This document shows, piece by piece, positions 1-6,358 of a stretch of DNA of 6,715 nucleotides. The stretch spans positions 2,796 through 9,510 of the forward strand of contig DBFP01000038.1 of the NCBI GenBank assembly GCA_002294405.1. Direction: 5' to 3'. A program made the position numbers and the translations under genes. This DNA is from Anaerolineales bacterium UBA877. Its GTDB lineage: Bacteria > Chloroflexota > Anaerolineae > Anaerolineales > Villigracilaceae. Under the pieces are notes generated by a model. The model saw only the letters and a list, made by a program, of their open reading frames with translations, did not search any database and was not told where the DNA came from. Positions within the stretch are counted from its first letter, which is position 1; every line of letters starts with the position of its first letter.

Positions 1-397
1 TTTTCCGTTCCTTCCCCAATGGGACAGGCACAACCGCATCGACTTGCCAGTTTAGATTGACCACATACTCTGCCAATCGTTTTGATAATTCATCCGCCAG
101 CGATATGTTTCGATAATATTTAATCTGATGGAGTGCCTGACGAATGGGTCCATCAAATACCGCCCATGAACGCATAACCTCGTAAGGGGGAATAGATTTC
201 CGGCAGCTTTCACAATGACCGGGAATGGGAAGTGGCAAGCCGCATTTCCTGCAAAGGGGTTCCTGAATCACAGTAACATGGTTTTGGCAGTCCGAGCACC
301 AGCGGAAACCAACCCTGTTGCATCCCCCGCAAACCGGTGGAAAAAGCCAGTCCAACCCGCTCCAAATGAACTGGCGAAACCGGTATGATAAAGGCAC
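1..397 (-). CDS. comF: ComF family protein (double zinc-finger/phosphoribosyltransferase type), N-terminal part, cut by left edge
   Basis: Partial gene: 132 residues are visible and the C-terminal part runs off the window. The start is a GTG at 397-395; the only upstream in-frame ATG is the last codon of tadC, followed by its stop. AGGGTGG at 414-408 can act as a ribosome site with a 10-base spacer. The protein opens with LDWLFPPVCGGC (residues 15-26), the usual ComF opening. It has four CxxC pairs at C23/C26, C34/C37, C49/C52 and C62/C65, which should bind zinc. After these come FDGPIRQALHQIKYYRN (81-97) and VDAVVPVPLGKER (119-131), matching the start of the family's phosphoribosyltransferase domain. 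The PRPP loop would lie beyond the edge. ComF proteins are cytosolic and are linked to natural transformation, where they help process incoming single-stranded DNA; many orthologues occur outside competence loci. It starts 15 bases after tadC, so co-transcription is likely. Family assignment is strong; a competence role is inferred. Confidence 0.88.
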   Translation of the reverse strand, partial: MPLSYRFRQFIWSGLDWLFPPVCGGCNRVGFRWCSDCQNHVTVIQEPLCRKCGLPLPIPGHCESCRKSIPPYEVMRSWAVFDGPIRQALHQIKYYRNISLADELSKRLAEYVVNLNWQVDAVVPVPLGKERK

Positions 398-407
398 GCC
401 CGGACAA

Positions 408-414
408 CCACCCT
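408..414 (-). promoter_or_regulatory. Candidate ribosome binding site of the comF-like gene
   Basis: AGGGTGG overlaps the tadC stop codon (415-413) and lies 10 bases before the GTG at 397. The match to the anti-Shine-Dalgarno is only fair and the spacing is long, but it is the best site near the only reasonable start. Its overlap with the tadC stop suggests the two genes are translationally coupled. Confidence 0.45.
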
Positions 415-1366
415 ACATAAAGTATTTTAATGATCCATAGAGACGAAACGCGGCCGGGGTCAACAGCACGATCATCAAGGACGGAAAAATGAATAGTCCC
501 ATCGGGAAAATCATCTTAATGGGGGCTTTATGCGCTTCTTCCTCGGCATGCTGGCGGCGCTTGATGCGCATCTGGTCGGATTGAATACGCAGTACTTTAG
601 CCATGCTGACGCCCAACATTTCAGATTGAATGACTGCGGCAACAAAACTGGTCATTTCAGCCAGTCCCAATCTTTCCGCCATATCCCTTAACGCGTCACG
701 TCTGAGCTTCCCCAATTGGATTTCCCGGATGACCCGGCCGAATGCCATCGACAGTTCATTATCCCATTTTTCGTTAACCTTTGACATGGCAGCATCAAAT
801 CCCAATCCCGCCTCCACGCAAATGGTCAATAAATCCAGGGCATCCGGCATTGCCTTACGGACCTGTTTCTGTCGGCTGTTTACCTTGGTCCTGATCCACA
901 AATCAGGAAAGAAGTAACCTAATACAATAAACACCAACACGATCAACAACTTGACCGGAAGTGAAAATGTTTTTGATAGAAGGGAAAGCAGGAATACCAG
1001 GAGGCCGAACAACCCGGCTGATACAAAATGAAGCATCAAAAAAGTGGATGCATCCATTCGTCCCGGATTACCCGCCATTTCCAGCCTGATGCGCGTCTGC
1101 TCGACCACGTGCTGGGGGGTGAAGCGGGAGGAGATCTCACCCAGGCGTTTCACGATTGGTACAATCACGCGTTCGGTAAATGGCTGGGATAACTCTATTT
1201 CTTCCAGCGATGCAGTCTCACCCCGCTGGCTGTACTCAGCCAGTCGTTCAGCCAGGGGATCATCTGATTGAGATCTCGATTTTCGAATACCGACCACGAC
1301 CAATAGAATCGCACCGGTAAGGACACCTATTACAACGATCATCGTAATTATGTTGACCATATTCAT
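413..1366 (-). CDS. tadC: Tad pilus inner-membrane platform protein TadC (T2SSF family)
   Basis: This 317-residue integral membrane protein is the second platform subunit of the Tad pilus machine. With TadB it is thought to form the inner-membrane base on which the CpaF ATPase works. Hydrophobic segments are near residues 5-27, 110-131, 136-154 and 284-305. The cytoplasmic type II secretion F (GspF-like) domain spans about 174-300. It carries MPDALDLLTICVEAGLGF (173-190), IREIQLGK (213-220) and a basic RIKRRQHAEEEAHKAPIK stretch (267-284) before the last helix, all typical of TadC. The length is normal. The start ATG (1366-1364) is one base after the tadB stop, and AGAGGTG (1377-1371) lies in the last tadB codons. 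A second ATG two codons later (Met3) is an alternative start. The gene ends TTT-ATG-TAG, directly before comF. TadB and TadC are close paralogues; this one is called TadC from its motifs and its place second in the pair. Confidence 0.93.
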   Translation of the reverse strand: MNMVNIITMIVVIGVLTGAILLVVVGIRKSRSQSDDPLAERLAEYSQRGETASLEEIELSQPFTERVIVPIVKRLGEISSRFTPQHVVEQTRIRLEMAGNPGRMDASTFLMLHFVSAGLFGLLVFLLSLLSKTFSLPVKLLIVLVFIVLGYFFPDLWIRTKVNSRQKQVRKAMPDALDLLTICVEAGLGFDAAMSKVNEKWDNELSMAFGRVIREIQLGKLRRDALRDMAERLGLAEMTSFVAAVIQSEMLGVSMAKVLRIQSDQMRIKRRQHAEEEAHKAPIKMIFPMGLFIFPSLMIVLLTPAAFRLYGSLKYFM

Positions 1367-1367
1367 G

Positions 1368-2333
1368 CTACACCTCTACATTCGCGATCCGGGTCATCAC
1401 AAAATATCCCACGGTGATCAATATTCCAGCCGCTCCCAACGCAATTCCTCCGCATAAAATATTGCTCTTGTTAAAAAATTCCATTACATAACTGCGGTTC
1501 AAGAAATACAGGATGCAAAGAAGCCCGATGGGCATTAATGCCAGCGCACGCCCTGAATACATGGCTTGAGCTGTCAAGGAGCGAATATCACCTTTGATGC
1601 GGACACGCTCTCGAATTGTATAAGAGATGATATCCATGATTTCCGCCAGGTTGCCGCCCACCTCCCGCTGCACATTGATTGCGGTTACCAGGAAATCAAG
1701 GTCCTGGCTGGGGATGCGCCGCAGGAGATTCGCAAGCGCTTTCTCCATCGGAATACCCAGCTGCATTTCCTGGACCACCCGTCTAAACTCGTCGCAAATT
1801 GGGGGTGGCAGCTCTTTGCTAACCGCTTCCATGGCTTGCAGGGTGGAAAAGCCTGCCCGCAAACCGTTTACCATCAAGTTAAGCATATCCGGCAATTGAT
1901 CATTGAAGCGTGTCAGTCGCTTGGATTGCTGGTTTTTTACATACATTCCGGGTAGAAGGGCTCCAATCCCGGCACCGATAAAGGCAGACAGGATCAACCT
2001 GCCACCCAGCAGATATGCTATGAATGCCACCCCTATGATTGCAATTACAAATAAGGCAATATATTCGCCCGGTTTAAATTTTAGATCAGCCCGCGCTAGG
2101 TCACGGGAAATTCGTTCACCGATCGATGATTTCTCTACACGCTTGTTAACCCAATCTGTCAGGGCACCTTTGGATTCTTCGGCCTCTTCTTCTTTTTCCT
2201 CCTCAAGATATTTATTCAGGCGTTCATCCATCGCTGTTTTTTCACTGGTTGCCGAGACAAAAATCCCAACAACCAGCAACAGCAATGCCAAAACGCCTCC
2301 ACCAATAAGTAAATAATTTAGATAATTAATCAT
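1368..2333 (-). CDS. tadB: Tad pilus inner-membrane platform protein TadB (T2SSF family)
   Basis: This 321-residue integral membrane protein is the first of the two platform subunits of the Tad pilus apparatus. Hydrophobic segments are near residues 6-28, 91-109, 113-131, 262-278 and 293-313. The cytoplasmic T2SSF domain spans about 144-270. It shows QLPDMLNLMVNGLRAGFS (146-163), VVQEMQLGIPMEKAL (186-200) and REVGGNLAEIMDIISYTIRE (223-242), the strongest TadB marks. A very acidic stretch (EEEKEEEAEES, 44-54) follows the first helix and probably forms a charged cytoplasmic linker. Length and order are normal for the family. The ATG at 2333-2331 is preceded by AGGTGA at 2342-2337, a close spacing of three bases. 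The gap to cpaF is 34 bases with no visible terminator or promoter, so it belongs to the same operon. The cellular position and partnership with TadC and CpaF come from family knowledge. Confidence 0.94.
   Translation of the reverse strand: MINYLNYLLIGGGVLALLLLVVGIFVSATSEKTAMDERLNKYLEEEKEEEAEESKGALTDWVNKRVEKSSIGERISRDLARADLKFKPGEYIALFVIAIIGVAFIAYLLGGRLILSAFIGAGIGALLPGMYVKNQQSKRLTRFNDQLPDMLNLMVNGLRAGFSTLQAMEAVSKELPPPICDEFRRVVQEMQLGIPMEKALANLLRRIPSQDLDFLVTAINVQREVGGNLAEIMDIISYTIRERVRIKGDIRSLTAQAMYSGRALALMPIGLLCILYFLNRSYVMEFFNKSNILCGGIALGAAGILITVGYFVMTRIANVEV
1371..1377 (-). promoter_or_regulatory. tadC ribosome binding site inside the tadB 3' end
   Basis: AGAGGTG covers the last coding codons of tadB (GAG GTG before TAG) and lies four bases before the tadC ATG at 1366. 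tadB and tadC are separated by a single base. This arrangement favours translational coupling, so that the two platform subunits are made in matched amounts. Confidence 0.7.
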
Positions 2334-2367
2334 TAATCACCTATCTATTTCGACCTGGTTCCACACT

Positions 2368-3783
2368 TTAATATCTCTGCCTGTTTCCTACGCCAAAGAT
2401 TGAAGGAGGTAAATGAATGCCAGCCGCCTCTATCTTTTCCATGAATTTCGGCCGCAGGCCGGTCGGTCGCATGCGCCCGAGAACTTTTCCGTTTTCAACT
2501 CCTGTCTGTTCAAAAATGAACAAGTCGGTGGTCGTGATCACATCGCCTTCCATCCCGCTTACCTCGGTAATGTTGGTTATTTTACGGGATCCATCCCGGG
2601 CGCGTTCCTGGTGGACGACCATGTCAATTGCGGATGAAACCTGTTCACGAATTGCTCGAACGGGTAAATCCATCCCTGCCATCATGGTCATCGTTTCCAA
2701 ACGTGATAGGGTATCACGCGGGGAGTTTGAGTGCAGGGTGGTCATAGATCCATCATGACCGGTGTTCATGGCCTGCAACATGTCCAGTGCGGCATCATCG
2801 CGAATTTCTCCCACGATAATTCGGTCAGGGCGCATTCGGAGGGCATTTATCACCAGGTTCCGGATGGTTATTTCTCCGCGACCTTCAATGTTCGGTGGGC
2901 GGGATTCAAGAGTGACAACATGCTCCTGGCGCAGTTGCAGTTCTGCCGCATTTTCTATGGTAATAATGCGTTCATCACTTGGGATGAAGCTGGAAAGGAT
3001 GTTCAGGAAGGTGGTCTTTCCAGAACCGGTACCACCCGAGATGACGATATTCAGCCTCGCTTCCACGCAGGCTTTTAGAAATTGAAGTGACTCTGCGGTT
3101 ACTGTGCCAAATTGGATCAGCTGCTCCAGGGTAATCGGGATTTTGGAGAATTTACGAATGGTCAGTGTGGGCCCGATCAAGGAAATGGGAGGAATGACGG
3201 CATTCACACGGGACCCATCCGCGAGACGCGCATCAACGTATGGACTGGATTCATCAATACGGCGTCCCAGTGGTGCAACAATTCGGTCAATGATGCGCAT
3301 GACATGATCGTTGCTTTCGAATGTCACCGGCACCCGGTGAATTTTCCCCTTGCGTTCGATATAAATATTCTTCGCACCGTTCACCATTACTTCTGTGATC
3401 GTCTCGTCTTCAAGCAGGGTTTGCAGGGGACCAAGACCCAGGATTTCAGCGGTTATCTGTTCAAAAAGGCGGGCGCGTTCCGGTCTGGAAAGAACAATAT
3501 TTTCCTCACTTAGTATTTGTTCAAACAGCCCCTGGATGGTCTTTCTCACCTCTTCTGTTTTGGTGATATCCATGGATGGATCAAGTTCAGTCAAAAGACG
3601 GTTCTGAACGCGAGTTTTTAAGTCGAAATAGGTGCCAGCCTGGGGCATCGCACTCGGGGCACTTACCCTGCGAGCCTGTAAGGTTGATAGGCGGGACCCC
3701 TCCCCGATAGGTGTTTGGGGACTGCTGTTTGTTGGGTCAGCGGGTTTCCCCTGCCCCTGTTCGATCCTTTTTAGCAACGACAT
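2368..3783 (-). CDS. cpaF: Tad pilus assembly ATPase CpaF/TadA (type II/IV secretion ATPase family)
   Basis: This 471-residue cytoplasmic motor ATPase of the Tad pilus is expected to form hexamers under the TadB/TadC platform and power pilus extension and retraction. Residues 1-55 are a polar, variable lead. The N-terminal domain follows, with [24 protein letters not shown] (starting at 113). The ATPase domain has Walker A GGTGSGKT at 250-257, an Asp-box region [10 protein letters not shown] (275-284), [15 protein letters not shown] (294-308), Walker B RIIVGEIR (321-328) and a His-box region [14 protein letters not shown] (341-354). Length is typical. Two spots differ from the sequence I expect for CpaF: N278 where D is usual (IEDAAEL), and RDDAALD (328-334) where RGGEALD is usual, so A331 replaces a normally acidic residue. 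The start ATG (3783) has a strong GGAGGT site at 3793-3788, four bases upstream. It lies 20 bases after cpaE and 34 before tadB. The assignment is secure; the effect of the altered residues is unknown. Confidence 0.96.
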   Translation of the reverse strand: MSLLKRIEQGQGKPADPTNSSPQTPIGEGSRLSTLQARRVSAPSAMPQAGTYFDLKTRVQNRLLTELDPSMDITKTEEVRKTIQGLFEQILSEENIVLSRPERARLFEQITAEILGLGPLQTLLEDETITEVMVNGAKNIYIERKGKIHRVPVTFESNDHVMRIIDRIVAPLGRRIDESSPYVDARLADGSRVNAVIPPISLIGPTLTIRKFSKIPITLEQLIQFGTVTAESLQFLKACVEARLNIVISGGTGSGKTTFLNILSSFIPSDERIITIENAAELQLRQEHVVTLESRPPNIEGRGEITIRNLVINALRMRPDRIIVGEIRDDAALDMLQAMNTGHDGSMTTLHSNSPRDTLSRLETMTMMAGMDLPVRAIREQVSSAIDMVVHQERARDGSRKITNITEVSGMEGDVITTTDLFIFEQTGVENGKVLGRMRPTGLRPKFMEKIEAAGIHLPPSIFGVGNRQRY

Positions 3784-3803
3784 GACTACCTCCAGAATTT
3801 CAC

Positions 3804-5042
3804 TTAGCGCTTGGCAACTGTCTCTGCTTGTTCCATTTCTCTTTTAATCAGTTTGGCTCGTAACGCTTCTGCGAGAGTATAGATCCCACGGCTTGCAGGC
3901 TGTGCCTTGTTATCGAGCATGAATGGAATCCCACGATTGGCTGCTGGGATAACCGTGCGTTCGTCAAGCGGAATTATCGCCAGCACTTCTTGTTTTAAGT
4001 TCTCACCGACCCTTTCAGGTGAAATGGCAATTCTCTTGTCAAACTTGTTCATTACAAACGACACTTTGTTCGCCGGGATGTTCATGGTCACCAGCAGATC
4101 GAGGAATAAACGGTCATTCTTGATCGAAGGAATATCTTGAGTGGCAACCAGGATGATCGTGTCGGCAATATCCATTACAGCTAATGTGACATCGTTGAGA
4201 TAGGCACTGCTGTCCACGATCACGTATGCATAAAGTTGCCCCAAATATCGCAGCAATACCGAGAACTGGTCGGCACTTATTTTTTCCGCATTTTCTGGCT
4301 TGGAGGGGGATGCCAGGACGTGCACGCCAGTAGCTGCATTCTTTATCATGACATCTTCAACAATGTCAGGATCGAGTTCATCAACGCGAGGCGCAAGGTC
4401 CAAGATTGTATTTTTACCCTGTTCGTTCAAGAAGATAGCCACATCCCCGAACTGCAGGTTTGCGTCCACGATGGCCACGCGGGTTTCTTCGTTATGAAGA
4501 GCGACAGCAAGGTTGACCGCTATTGTCGTACAGCCTGTTCCTCCTTTGGGGCTGTACACCAGGATGATCTTTCCCCGGTTCAAAACACTGGCTTTTGCAG
4601 CCTGGTTGACACCATTTTGTACTGCCGCATATACCTGGTTTGCTCTGGACCGCTCTTCACGCGCCTCCTTGCCAAACTTGCGAATCGACGCGACGAGTTG
4701 ATCTGGCATGGGTGGTTTGGAGAGGAAATCTCTTACCCCAATATTCATCGCCTGGCGCATATAGTTCTCATCGTTCTGGACTGACAGGATCACAACCTTG
4801 ACATGTGGCATCTTTTGCCGGATTTCTTCAGCTGCAACCAAGCCATCCATATCCGGCATATTGATGTCCATCAGAACAACATCGGGGTTTGCTTCCTGGC
4901 AGAGTTTTATAGCCTCCCGCCCAGTTCGTGCAGCCGCCACCACCTCAATATCCGACTCGAATTGCAACAACTTGCGCACGTTTTCGCGTGTTTCTGCAAT
5001 ATCATCCACAATTAAGACGCGAAACTTTTCGCCTTCAGCCAT
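3804..5042 (-). CDS. cpaE: CpaE/TadZ-like pilus localisation protein: receiver domain fused to MinD-like ATPase
   Basis: This 412-residue two-domain cytoplasmic protein belongs to the CpaE/TadZ group, which places or organises the Tad machine in the cell. Residues 6-122 are a CheY-like receiver with a full set of active-site residues: D13/D14, phospho-acceptor D59 (VVLMDINMPDMDG, 55-67), S87 and K109 followed by proline. A basic linker (about 121-155) leads to a ParA/MinD-type ATPase. Its deviant Walker A is KGGTGCTT (166-173), with signature lysine K166 kept but cysteine at 171 where the P-loop lysine normally is. VDANLQFGD (192-200) and VIVDSSAYLND (274-284) correspond to the next ATPase motifs. 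A conserved C-terminal part with IPLDERTVIPAANRGIP (357-373) closes the protein. The ATG at 5042 has GGAGA (5053-5049) six bases upstream. It sits 41 bases after cpaB and 20 before cpaF. Many CpaE receivers are degenerate; this one looks able to be phosphorylated, though no kinase gene is in view. Confidence 0.92.
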   Translation of the reverse strand: MAEGEKFRVLIVDDIAETRENVRKLLQFESDIEVVAAARTGREAIKLCQEANPDVVLMDINMPDMDGLVAAEEIRQKMPHVKVVILSVQNDENYMRQAMNIGVRDFLSKPPMPDQLVASIRKFGKEAREERSRANQVYAAVQNGVNQAAKASVLNRGKIILVYSPKGGTGCTTIAVNLAVALHNEETRVAIVDANLQFGDVAIFLNEQGKNTILDLAPRVDELDPDIVEDVMIKNAATGVHVLASPSKPENAEKISADQFSVLLRYLGQLYAYVIVDSSAYLNDVTLAVMDIADTIILVATQDIPSIKNDRLFLDLLVTMNIPANKVSFVMNKFDKRIAISPERVGENLKQEVLAIIPLDERTVIPAANRGIPFMLDNKAQPASRGIYTLAEALRAKLIKREMEQAETVAKR

Positions 5043-5083
5043 CGATATTCTCCAAAAGATTTTTGCGGTGTGTCAATTAACCA

Positions 5084-6187
5084 CTAAGGTACAGGCGTCG
5101 CGTCACCTGGTAATTTGGGGTCCAGGAGAGCATCAATGCGAGGCTGTTGCGAGTAGGGCAGTTTCGCCGGCACTGGAATATTGTATTGGGTCAAAAGATA
5201 TTCCAGCATGGCAGCATCTGTTTTCACTGCTGGTCCCGTGCTGTTGGGGTTGCGCAGGGTCAGGGTTATTTTCGCGCCGCTGTAGATAAGAAATACCAGC
5301 GTGTTGGCATCATCCGGAGATACCATCAGGGTAACCATGTCTGGCCGTGTTACCACGACTGCTGGTTGTTGACCTGCGGGGGCAGGGGTTGCCGTGGGTG
5401 CATTTCCGGAGGAAGATAATTGTTCCGAAACCGTTTCACCAGGAAGAGGGAAAGATCCAACATGAAGAACCTGGATGTTCTGCAAAATCATCTGGGTCAC
5501 CGCGCGTGGACGCTGACCTTCAGACGGAACCAGGTAAACAGGTTGGTTCAGGGTTTCATCCAATACGGTCTTTCCCACCCTCGATCCTTCTCCACCGGAA
5601 GATATCAGCGCAGTGAGTTGAACACCATCGCTGGTCACCCCGGGAGACATCACCCCGGCTGTGAAATTTGGCAAAATGCTTTGATTCGTGGGCTCAACAT
5701 CCACCATCAACATGGTCACAATGATATTTACAAAATCACCATCCCGGATGCCATACGCCACGGAGGAAAGACGCGTGATTGGAATGGACACGGCAGTCAA
5801 CCCCTGGGGGATGAATGGAGCCCAGGAAGACCCGGGGAGGTTGACATTACCCGGGCTTGCCGAAACCATGCTTCTGGTGATCGGTACGCCTTGGGCAATC
5901 ATGTATATTGGATACATGCCTTCAAGATCAGCCTTATTGATATATTCACCTGCTACCAGGTCGATCTTCTGAATCTTTATGGAACTCAACATTGCCTCGG
6001 TAATGGCCGTGCCCGGGGGTATGTTTTGACCTGCAGATACAATATCCACAAATTCGATCTGTGGTGTCACCTGTGACTGGGGAGGGTTGGTGGCGGGGCG
6101 AAGTTTAAACCAATAATATCCTCCCGCTCCACCCACAACGACTATGATAATCAATGCCAAATATATGAAAATGCGTCCACGCTTCAT
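5084..6187 (-). CDS. cpaB: Flp/Tad pilus assembly protein CpaB (RcpC), membrane-anchored with SAF domain
   Basis: This 367-residue protein is the first gene of the tad operon. It has a basic N-terminus (MKRGR) and one membrane segment (about 6-26) that should act as an uncleaved anchor, leaving the rest outside the cytoplasm. A SAF-like domain follows (about 44-110; IVSAGQNIPPGTAIT at 49-63, IAQGVPITRSMVSA at 97-110). The RcpC/CpaB region starts with GLTAVSIPITRLSSVAYGIRDGDFV (129-153). It is interrupted by a variable segment (about 165-215) and ends with DMVTLMVSPDDANTLVFL (283-300) and ITLTLRNPN (307-315). A Pro/Thr/Ala-rich linker lies at 262-275. In other bacteria CpaB works with the outer-membrane secretin; in a single-membrane organism it would act at the cell envelope instead. 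I choose the ATG at 6187-6185 rather than the in-frame one at 6223: AAGGAG sits six bases before it, the membrane helix follows at once, and the earlier ATG overlaps the -10 box. Confidence 0.92.
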   Translation of the reverse strand: MKRGRIFIYLALIIIVVVGGAGGYYWFKLRPATNPPQSQVTPQIEFVDIVSAGQNIPPGTAITEAMLSSIKIQKIDLVAGEYINKADLEGMYPIYMIAQGVPITRSMVSASPGNVNLPGSSWAPFIPQGLTAVSIPITRLSSVAYGIRDGDFVNIIVTMLMVDVEPTNQSILPNFTAGVMSPGVTSDGVQLTALISSGGEGSRVGKTVLDETLNQPVYLVPSEGQRPRAVTQMILQNIQVLHVGSFPLPGETVSEQLSSSGNAPTATPAPAGQQPAVVVTRPDMVTLMVSPDDANTLVFLIYSGAKITLTLRNPNSTGPAVKTDAAMLEYLLTQYNIPVPAKLPYSQQPRIDALLDPKLPGDATPVP

Positions 6188-6193
6188 AAGATA

Positions 6194-6199
6194 CTCCTT
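6194..6199 (-). promoter_or_regulatory. cpaB ribosome binding site (decides the start)
   Basis: AAGGAG lies six bases before the ATG at 6187, a near-ideal site and spacing. It argues against starting at the in-frame ATG at 6223, which would add 12 residues (MFVQNHGWKEYL) ahead of the membrane anchor and whose bases overlap the predicted -10 element. Confidence 0.82.
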
Positions 6200-6210
6200 C
6201 CAACCATGGT

Positions 6211-6220
6211 TTTGTACAAA
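6211..6220. repeat. Perfect 10-bp palindrome at the predicted transcription start of the tad operon
   Basis: TTTGTACAAA reads the same on both strands. It begins one base downstream of the TATAAT element, so it covers the expected start point (about 6215). This is a typical place for a repressor operator, but a short AT-rich palindrome can arise by chance. No regulator gene is in view. Confidence 0.35.
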
Positions 6221-6221
6221 C

Positions 6222-6227
6222 ATTATA
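6222..6227 (-). promoter_or_regulatory. Predicted -10 element of the tad operon promoter
   Basis: A perfect TATAAT on the minus strand, followed by G, gives a start of transcription near 6215 and a leader of about 28 bases before the cpaB ATG. At spacings of 15-19 bases upstream there is only AT-rich sequence such as ATAATT (6250-6245), not a good TTGACA. There is no TGn extension. The upstream AT-richness could help polymerase bind, or an activator may be needed. This is the only convincing promoter-like site found between the zinc-ribbon gene and comF. Confidence 0.55.
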
Positions 6228-6245
6228 CAATATAAAATCGTATAA
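6223..6245. repeat. Inverted repeat TTATAC-n11-GTATAA over the tad promoter
   Basis: On the plus strand TTATAC (6223-6228) and GTATAA (6240-6245) are exact reverse complements separated by 11 bases. The centres of the two arms are 17 bases apart, roughly one and a half helical turns. One arm overlaps the -10 element and the other lies near the -35 position, so a bound dimer could control the promoter. The arms are short and AT-rich, so chance is a real alternative. Confidence 0.3.
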
Positions 6246-6252
6246 ATTATTT

Positions 6253-6277
6253 CCCCTACATTTTTGTGAAGTGGGGG
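6253..6277. other. Imperfect GC stem-loop upstream of the tad promoter
   Basis: CCCCTAC (6253-6259) can pair with GTGGGGG (6271-6277) around an 11-base loop. As plus-strand RNA this gives seven pairs including one U-G; as minus-strand RNA there is one C-A mismatch. No T-run follows on either strand, so it is not a standard terminator. It stands out as the GC-rich block in an AT-rich gap. It may support termination of the upstream gene, be a protein site, or mean nothing. Confidence 0.25.
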
Positions 6278-6310
6278 CTATTAGGCTGGTTTTATTCAAT
6301 CTCGGAGCTT

Positions 6311-6345
6311 AAAAACAAAAATTGAACATGGAAACGACCCTGTCA
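6311..6345 (-). terminator. Weak candidate Rho-independent terminator after the zinc-ribbon gene
   Basis: On the minus strand a stem from TGACAGGG (6345-6338) pairs with TCC-a-TG-t-TCA (6332-6323) around the loop TCGTT, with two single-base bulges and one G-T pair. The T-rich tract ATTTTTGTTTTT (6322-6311) follows at once. It begins 13 bases after the zinc-ribbon stop codon. The position and T-tract fit a terminator, but the stem is weak. If real, it separates the upstream gene from the tad operon, which fits the new promoter just downstream. Confidence 0.4.
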
Positions 6346-6358
6346 CCCCCAATTCTGA

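Noticed and set aside
210..407. A 65-residue ATG-started frame on the minus strand
   Set aside because: It overlaps the ComF-like gene in another frame. The GTG-started frame carries the conserved cysteine pairs and ComF motifs and stays open to the window edge, so the 65-residue frame is a shadow.
4236..4784. A 182-residue open frame on the plus strand
   Set aside because: It is antisense to the CpaE ATPase and receiver regions, has no recognisable motif, and is explained as a shadow of cpaE.
5047..5076. A promoter for cpaE from a perfect TTGACA at 5076-5071
   Set aside because: The only -10 candidate, GAGAAT at 5052-5047 with an 18-base spacer, overlaps the cpaE ribosome site and would start transcription at the initiation codon. 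The gap is only 41 bases and the operon arrangement explains expression.
5420..6076. A 218-residue open frame on the plus strand
   Set aside because: It lies wholly antisense to cpaB, whose protein shows clear SAF and RcpC motifs. The antisense product shows no recognisable domain, and an open antisense frame is expected from codon bias.
6105..6299. A 64-residue minus-strand frame covering the tad promoter and cpaB start
   Set aside because: It has no recognisable features, runs through the predicted promoter and overlaps the cpaB anchor in another frame, so it is not supported as a gene.
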